Source: Onthophagus taurus
Taxonomy: Eukaryota > Arthropoda > Insecta > Coleoptera > Scarabaeidae
Direction: 5' to 3'
Assembly: GCF_036711975.1 (NCBI RefSeq)
Contig: NW_027248950.1
Span: 248,001 to 312,000 of the forward strand
DNA length: 64,000 nt
The position numbers and the translations under genes are program-made. The notes below the pieces were generated by a model that saw nothing but the letters and a program-made list of their open reading frames with translations, had not been told where the DNA came from and made no database searches. Shown in pieces: positions 61,352 through 64,000 of this stretch. Position 1 is the first letter of the stretch; each line of letters opens with the position of its first letter.

Positions 61352-62344
61352 CTAGGAAGGGAAGTTTACGCTATTAGTAGTGAAACTAGATAAAATACAT
61401 TCAGCCTTTTTAATTTCACAGGTTAATGATGCTATGGTGATGTCGAGCGATATTGTTAAAGGGTTGTTACAGCTCGATGCCAGCCCTTCTCTAAACTGTG
61501 AAAGTTCTCTCAAAGAGGTCTGCAATTGAAGAACCTTTGCATGAAGGTCTTTATAAAAATTTTGATACAAATTATTAATTTCGGCCAAAATCTCCCCTTT
61601 GGTTGTTTCTACTGCTGTACACATTGCGTTTGAAAAAAGGCTGGCAGACACATCGGAAATATCTGAAGTAGCAGGAATATTAGCAGGAATATTAGCAGGA
61701 ATATTGTCAACCCTTAAGATGTGTACTTTCGGGCTTAACGAAGGAATTTCGGTGTTAGGGATATTTGAGTTAGTAACGGGAGCCAATGAAGCTTTAGAAG
61801 AAGAAAAAGAAGCCTTAGTAGCTTTAAGATACTTCCGGTTACTACAGTGTTGTGATACCGCCATTAAAGCAAGAGAGTCGTCGGATTTATCGGACTCGTT
61901 CTCGGTAACCACTTTCGACTGTGTCATTTCAACCTTCGACGGGGTCGCTTGTTCAACTGACACATACTTGCGTTGGCTACGTCGCGAACGAGCACGTGCC
62001 TCCCTTCTTTCCTCTCTATACTTTTCTGACGGTACCCACACACCTGCAGCCTTCTTCCAATGTTCACGGTTCCCCGAATTCCGACGAAGTGAAAGGCGTT
62101 TCACATTTTTATCGTCGACATTCGCGGAACCTGCGACGTTCAGAAGCGACGGATCTTGCTGCGCATTAGATTCCACGTTAGGATCCATCGGCTGCTCATT
62201 AGGCTGCACGTTTGGATCCAGCGCCTTTTCAACAGTCGATATGTTCAACAGGTTTATGTCAAAACTGTTTAACAGGAATGACTCCTGGCTGCTGGCGAAA
62301 CCGGGAGCAGTTAAATCAATTTGACTAAAACCGTCTTGAGACAT
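61352..62344 (-). CDS. Polinton protein X, copy 1, coiled-coil protein
   Basis: 330 aa, not a family I can name. N-terminal third: polar, with 'VEKALDPNVQPNEQPMDPNV'-type D/N/P/Q repeats. Then a basic segment ('REERREARARSRRSQRKY', about 108-125) that could bind nucleic acid. Residues about 195-225 contain 'NIPANIPANIPATS' from a 12-base microsatellite (61675-61707). The C-terminal third is helical with heptads ('NNLYQNFYKDLHAKVLQLQTS', in two overlapping halves). It lies 7 bases upstream of protein Y on the same strand. A basic plus coiled-coil layout would suit a core or scaffolding protein; inference only. Confidence 0.65.
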   Translation of the reverse strand: MSQDGFSQIDLTAPGFASSQESFLLNSFDINLLNISTVEKALDPNVQPNEQPMDPNVESNAQQDPSLLNVAGSANVDDKNVKRLSLRRNSGNREHWKKAAGVWVPSEKYREERREARARSRRSQRKYVSVEQATPSKVEMTQSKVVTENESDKSDDSLALMAVSQHCSNRKYLKATKASFSSSKASLAPVTNSNIPNTEIPSLSPKVHILRVDNIPANIPANIPATSDISDVSASLFSNAMCTAVETTKGEILAEINNLYQNFYKDLHAKVLQLQTSLRELSQFREGLASSCNNPLTISLDITIASLTCEIKKAECILSSFTTNSVNFPS

Positions 62345-62970
62345 CTTGATAAAAAAGATTCATACATTAATTTATTTTATTTTAATAAAAAATCATGTAT
62401 ACTTACATCGCTTGATGAAAAGAACGTTAAAATCTAATTGCAGTGGGTGCTGAATGATAGGATGTGAATGATAAAAAATTATTGTAGATATTATGATACA
62501 AACGTTCGAATAATAAAGTTATGCTTACCAACAAAAATTAAGATTCAAAATAGAAGGAGCTATAGGAATGAAAAAAACAGATTAGCAACAATATATGCAA
62601 AGGAAAAGAAGGCTATACTTGGAATTTTAGATTTCCCCCATTCCCATCCCCACTCTTCCATCTCCACTTTGGGAGGAGCCTGAGGAGGAGCATGGGAGGA
62701 GCATAGGAGGAGCTTCAATAAACAATCCTTTTCCCTTTTTCTTTTTTTTTTTTTTTTTCCTTTTTTCTTCCTTTTTTCCCCTTTCTTTCTTCCTTTTCCA
62801 ATTTAATACTTTTTCAATTTACAACCCAAGTCATACCAACCCACCCCAATGTATACATACCATGTATTCGTTTAGATTAACTATTTTTTCTTTTAAATTA
62901 AAACAACTTTTTACAATCTTTTATTATTATTATTATTAATTTACAATCTATAACTGACAATGTTTATATA
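62345..62970. other. Polinton intergenic spacer with polypyrimidine tract
   Basis: Separates the capsid-like gene from protein X. It contains repeated 'AGGAGGAGC' words (62670-62715), a C/T-only tract of about 70 bases (62727-62800) and an (ATT)n run near 62922. Presumably it holds the promoter of X on the minus strand; no clear box found. Confidence 0.4.
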
Positions 62971-63777
62971 CTAAACCATACATAAAAAACAATCCTTTCT
63001 TGCCGATGGTGGACCATCAATATGCGTTTCCCAATGAGGCAAATTATAATGTTCAAAACAGGGCAGCTTGCTTTGTAATCGCTCATCGTTTCTATACTTC
63101 AACGGTAATTTAAACCAAACCGCCGCCAAATCTAATGGCTTTACTTTATTGATATAATAATCGATTGGTAAATAACATAATTCGTAGTTTTTAATATTCG
63201 CAAAAGATAAATCAGATTCGTATGTTTCCATAATATCCCACACTTTATTAATTATAAAAGTTGAAAGTCCCAATCTGGTAACTAACCGCCAAAGACGTTC
63301 CATCTTGAACTGCTCTACCGCTACTACCCGTCTACTACCCGTCGTATCTCTAGGTAATATTTGAGGCTTGAAGCCAAGTAACGGCCCTATAGAATTATCG
63401 CATGCAAAATTAATTCGACGGGTACTTTTTATTAAAGAATGTTGTGTGTTATTATTCCCCTTAATCCTTATTACGACTCCTTTAACGTGTCTTTTGTCTA
63501 GCTGTTCATTCACGAACTCGGCAATATCATCAATATCGTACGTTCCAACAGGTACTATTATATTGTTTTTAAAATGTCCTGTCTTATCTTCGTATTGGAT
63601 TACGTTGTTGTTTTTATTAACGTTTGCTAAACTATTAAACGTTTCGAAATTCAAAAGAGCCAACTCGTAACTACCAAATTCGTACAAATAGATCGGAGGA
63701 TTAAAATTACAAGTCAATTCAGATGACTTTCCAGTCAACGTAAATGTATATGTCGTGTGTATTGCTTCTTTCTCCAT
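62971..63777 (-). CDS. Polinton capsid-like (penton-type) ORF with unusual C-terminus
   Basis: 268 aa. Residues 1 to about 150 resemble the minor capsid/penton-type jelly-roll proteins of insect Polintons: 'TTYTFTLTGKSSELTCNF', 'YELALLNFETFNSLANV', 'VPVGTYDIDDIAEFVNEQL' and 'DNSIGPLLGF'. From about 165 on ('LWRLVTRLGLSTFIINKVWD' ... 'FKLPLKYRNDERLQSKLP') I see no capsid-like pattern. It looks like a different helical sequence joined on, or a divergent end. The gene lies 30 bases downstream of the protease stop, same strand. The N-terminal call is moderate; the C-terminal half is unassigned. Confidence 0.55.
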   Translation of the reverse strand: MEKEAIHTTYTFTLTGKSSELTCNFNPPIYLYEFGSYELALLNFETFNSLANVNKNNNVIQYEDKTGHFKNNIIVPVGTYDIDDIAEFVNEQLDKRHVKGVVIRIKGNNNTQHSLIKSTRRINFACDNSIGPLLGFKPQILPRDTTGSRRVVAVEQFKMERLWRLVTRLGLSTFIINKVWDIMETYESDLSFANIKNYELCYLPIDYYINKVKPLDLAAVWFKLPLKYRNDERLQSKLPCFEHYNLPHWETHIDGPPSARKDCFLCMV

Positions 63778-63807
63778 TACTTCTGAACGTCTAAACGTCT
63801 CTAGACT

Positions 63808-64000
63808 CTAATAGATCCTTTTATTACTTAGAAACTTCAGACACAACTGTCCGCAATTTTGACCTATTTCTCTTTGATATTGACAGTAATTATACTTTAC
63901 TTGACCACCCCTACCGTCTGACAGCAAATATTGTTCAATTTCTAATGGCGGTCTTAAATCACCGTAACTGTCGAAACAGTATATGTCCTTGTCGTCTTTC
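63808..64000 (-). CDS. Polinton adenain-like cysteine protease, C-terminal fragment
   Basis: Runs in from the window edge and stops at TAG 63810-63808; 63 codons visible. 'IYCFDSYGDLRPPLEIEQYL' and 'CGQLCLKFL' are hallmarks of the adenovirus-type (C5) processing protease found in Polintons: the glycine-aspartate-x-x-proline block follows the histidine/acid region and the cysteine of 'QNCGQLCL' is the nucleophile. It matures capsid proteins. Its position next to the capsid-like ORF is as expected. Truncated only by the window. Confidence 0.88.
   Translation of the reverse strand, partial: KDDKDIYCFDSYGDLRPPLEIEQYLLSDGRGGQVKYNYCQYQREIGQNCGQLCLKFLSNKRIY

Larger units (their letters stand above)
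50822..64000 (+). mobile_element. Polinton/Maverick element, left end to window edge
   Basis: Begins at AGTAGTATAG, aligned with copy 1 at 6001. Gene content is that of a Polinton: protein-primed family B polymerase, retroviral-type integrase, FtsK/HerA-like packaging ATPase, adenain-like protease and a capsid-like ORF. The right inverted repeat and the major capsid gene would lie beyond the window. No target duplication can be assessed. All leftward genes converge on the rightward polymerase. Confidence 0.9.

Noticed and set aside
59583-62324. 140- and 241-codon plus-strand frames opposite protein X
   Set aside because: Antisense to the X copies, whose minus-strand frames are supported by the duplicate and by gene order.

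Overview
This window is repeat-dense insect (at least arthropod) DNA with no recognisable single-copy host gene. The evidence is AT-rich spacers, several retroelement classes nested in one another, many short foldback DNA transposons with TA target sites, GT-AG introns of about 50-65 bp, and a virus-like Polinton/Maverick element. I cannot name the species. Everything below was read by eye; no database search was run. || 1-6.0 kb: the edge-truncated pol of a BEL/Pao element (one open frame, minus strand), Penelope-like terminal fragments carrying hammerhead-like motifs, and a 1.3-kb Tc1/mariner-type transposon with ~100-bp inverted repeats. 6.0-9.1 kb: a solitary copy of the Polinton left end, split by a Penelope-like element (RT plus GIY-YIG) with an 11-bp target duplication. 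9.2-10.8 kb: a broken gene of a repetitive insect family. 11.3-13.6 kb: foldback elements nested inside one another, plus a tRNA-derived SINE-like piece. 13.6-15.9 kb: a decayed errantivirus-like Ty3/gypsy copy. 16.0-18.1 kb: two large foldback elements. || 18.2-32.1 kb: a SAMD3-like spliced gene followed by a C2H2/transposase-like gene. The second is cut by a young gypsy element (243-bp LTRs with one difference, 5-bp target duplication), whose gag is in turn cut by a non-LTR retrotransposon with two ORFs: three levels of nesting. 32.1-34.3 kb is AT-rich decay. 34.3-46.7 kb: a second errantivirus-like element (gag, -1 slippery site, pol, env), interrupted by a complete second gypsy element (277-bp LTRs, CAAG duplication) and by a 407-bp TA-flanked MITE. 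46.7-50.8 kb: half copies of elements seen earlier, plus foldback elements. || 50.8-64.0 kb: the most informative part, a Polinton/Maverick running off the right edge. Rightward: a C2H2 module spliced through a 64-bp intron to a protein-primed family B DNA polymerase. Leftward: adenain-like protease (edge), capsid-like ORF, coiled-coil protein X, small PPPY protein Y, packaging ATPase, a DUF-like ORF, a small ORF and a chromodomain integrase. The X-Y-ATPase block is duplicated in tandem. Both Y copies are hidden behind ~53-bp introns and are complete once spliced. The replication genes (PolB, integrase) and the particle genes (protease, capsid, ATPase) fit a self-synthesising virus-like transposon.
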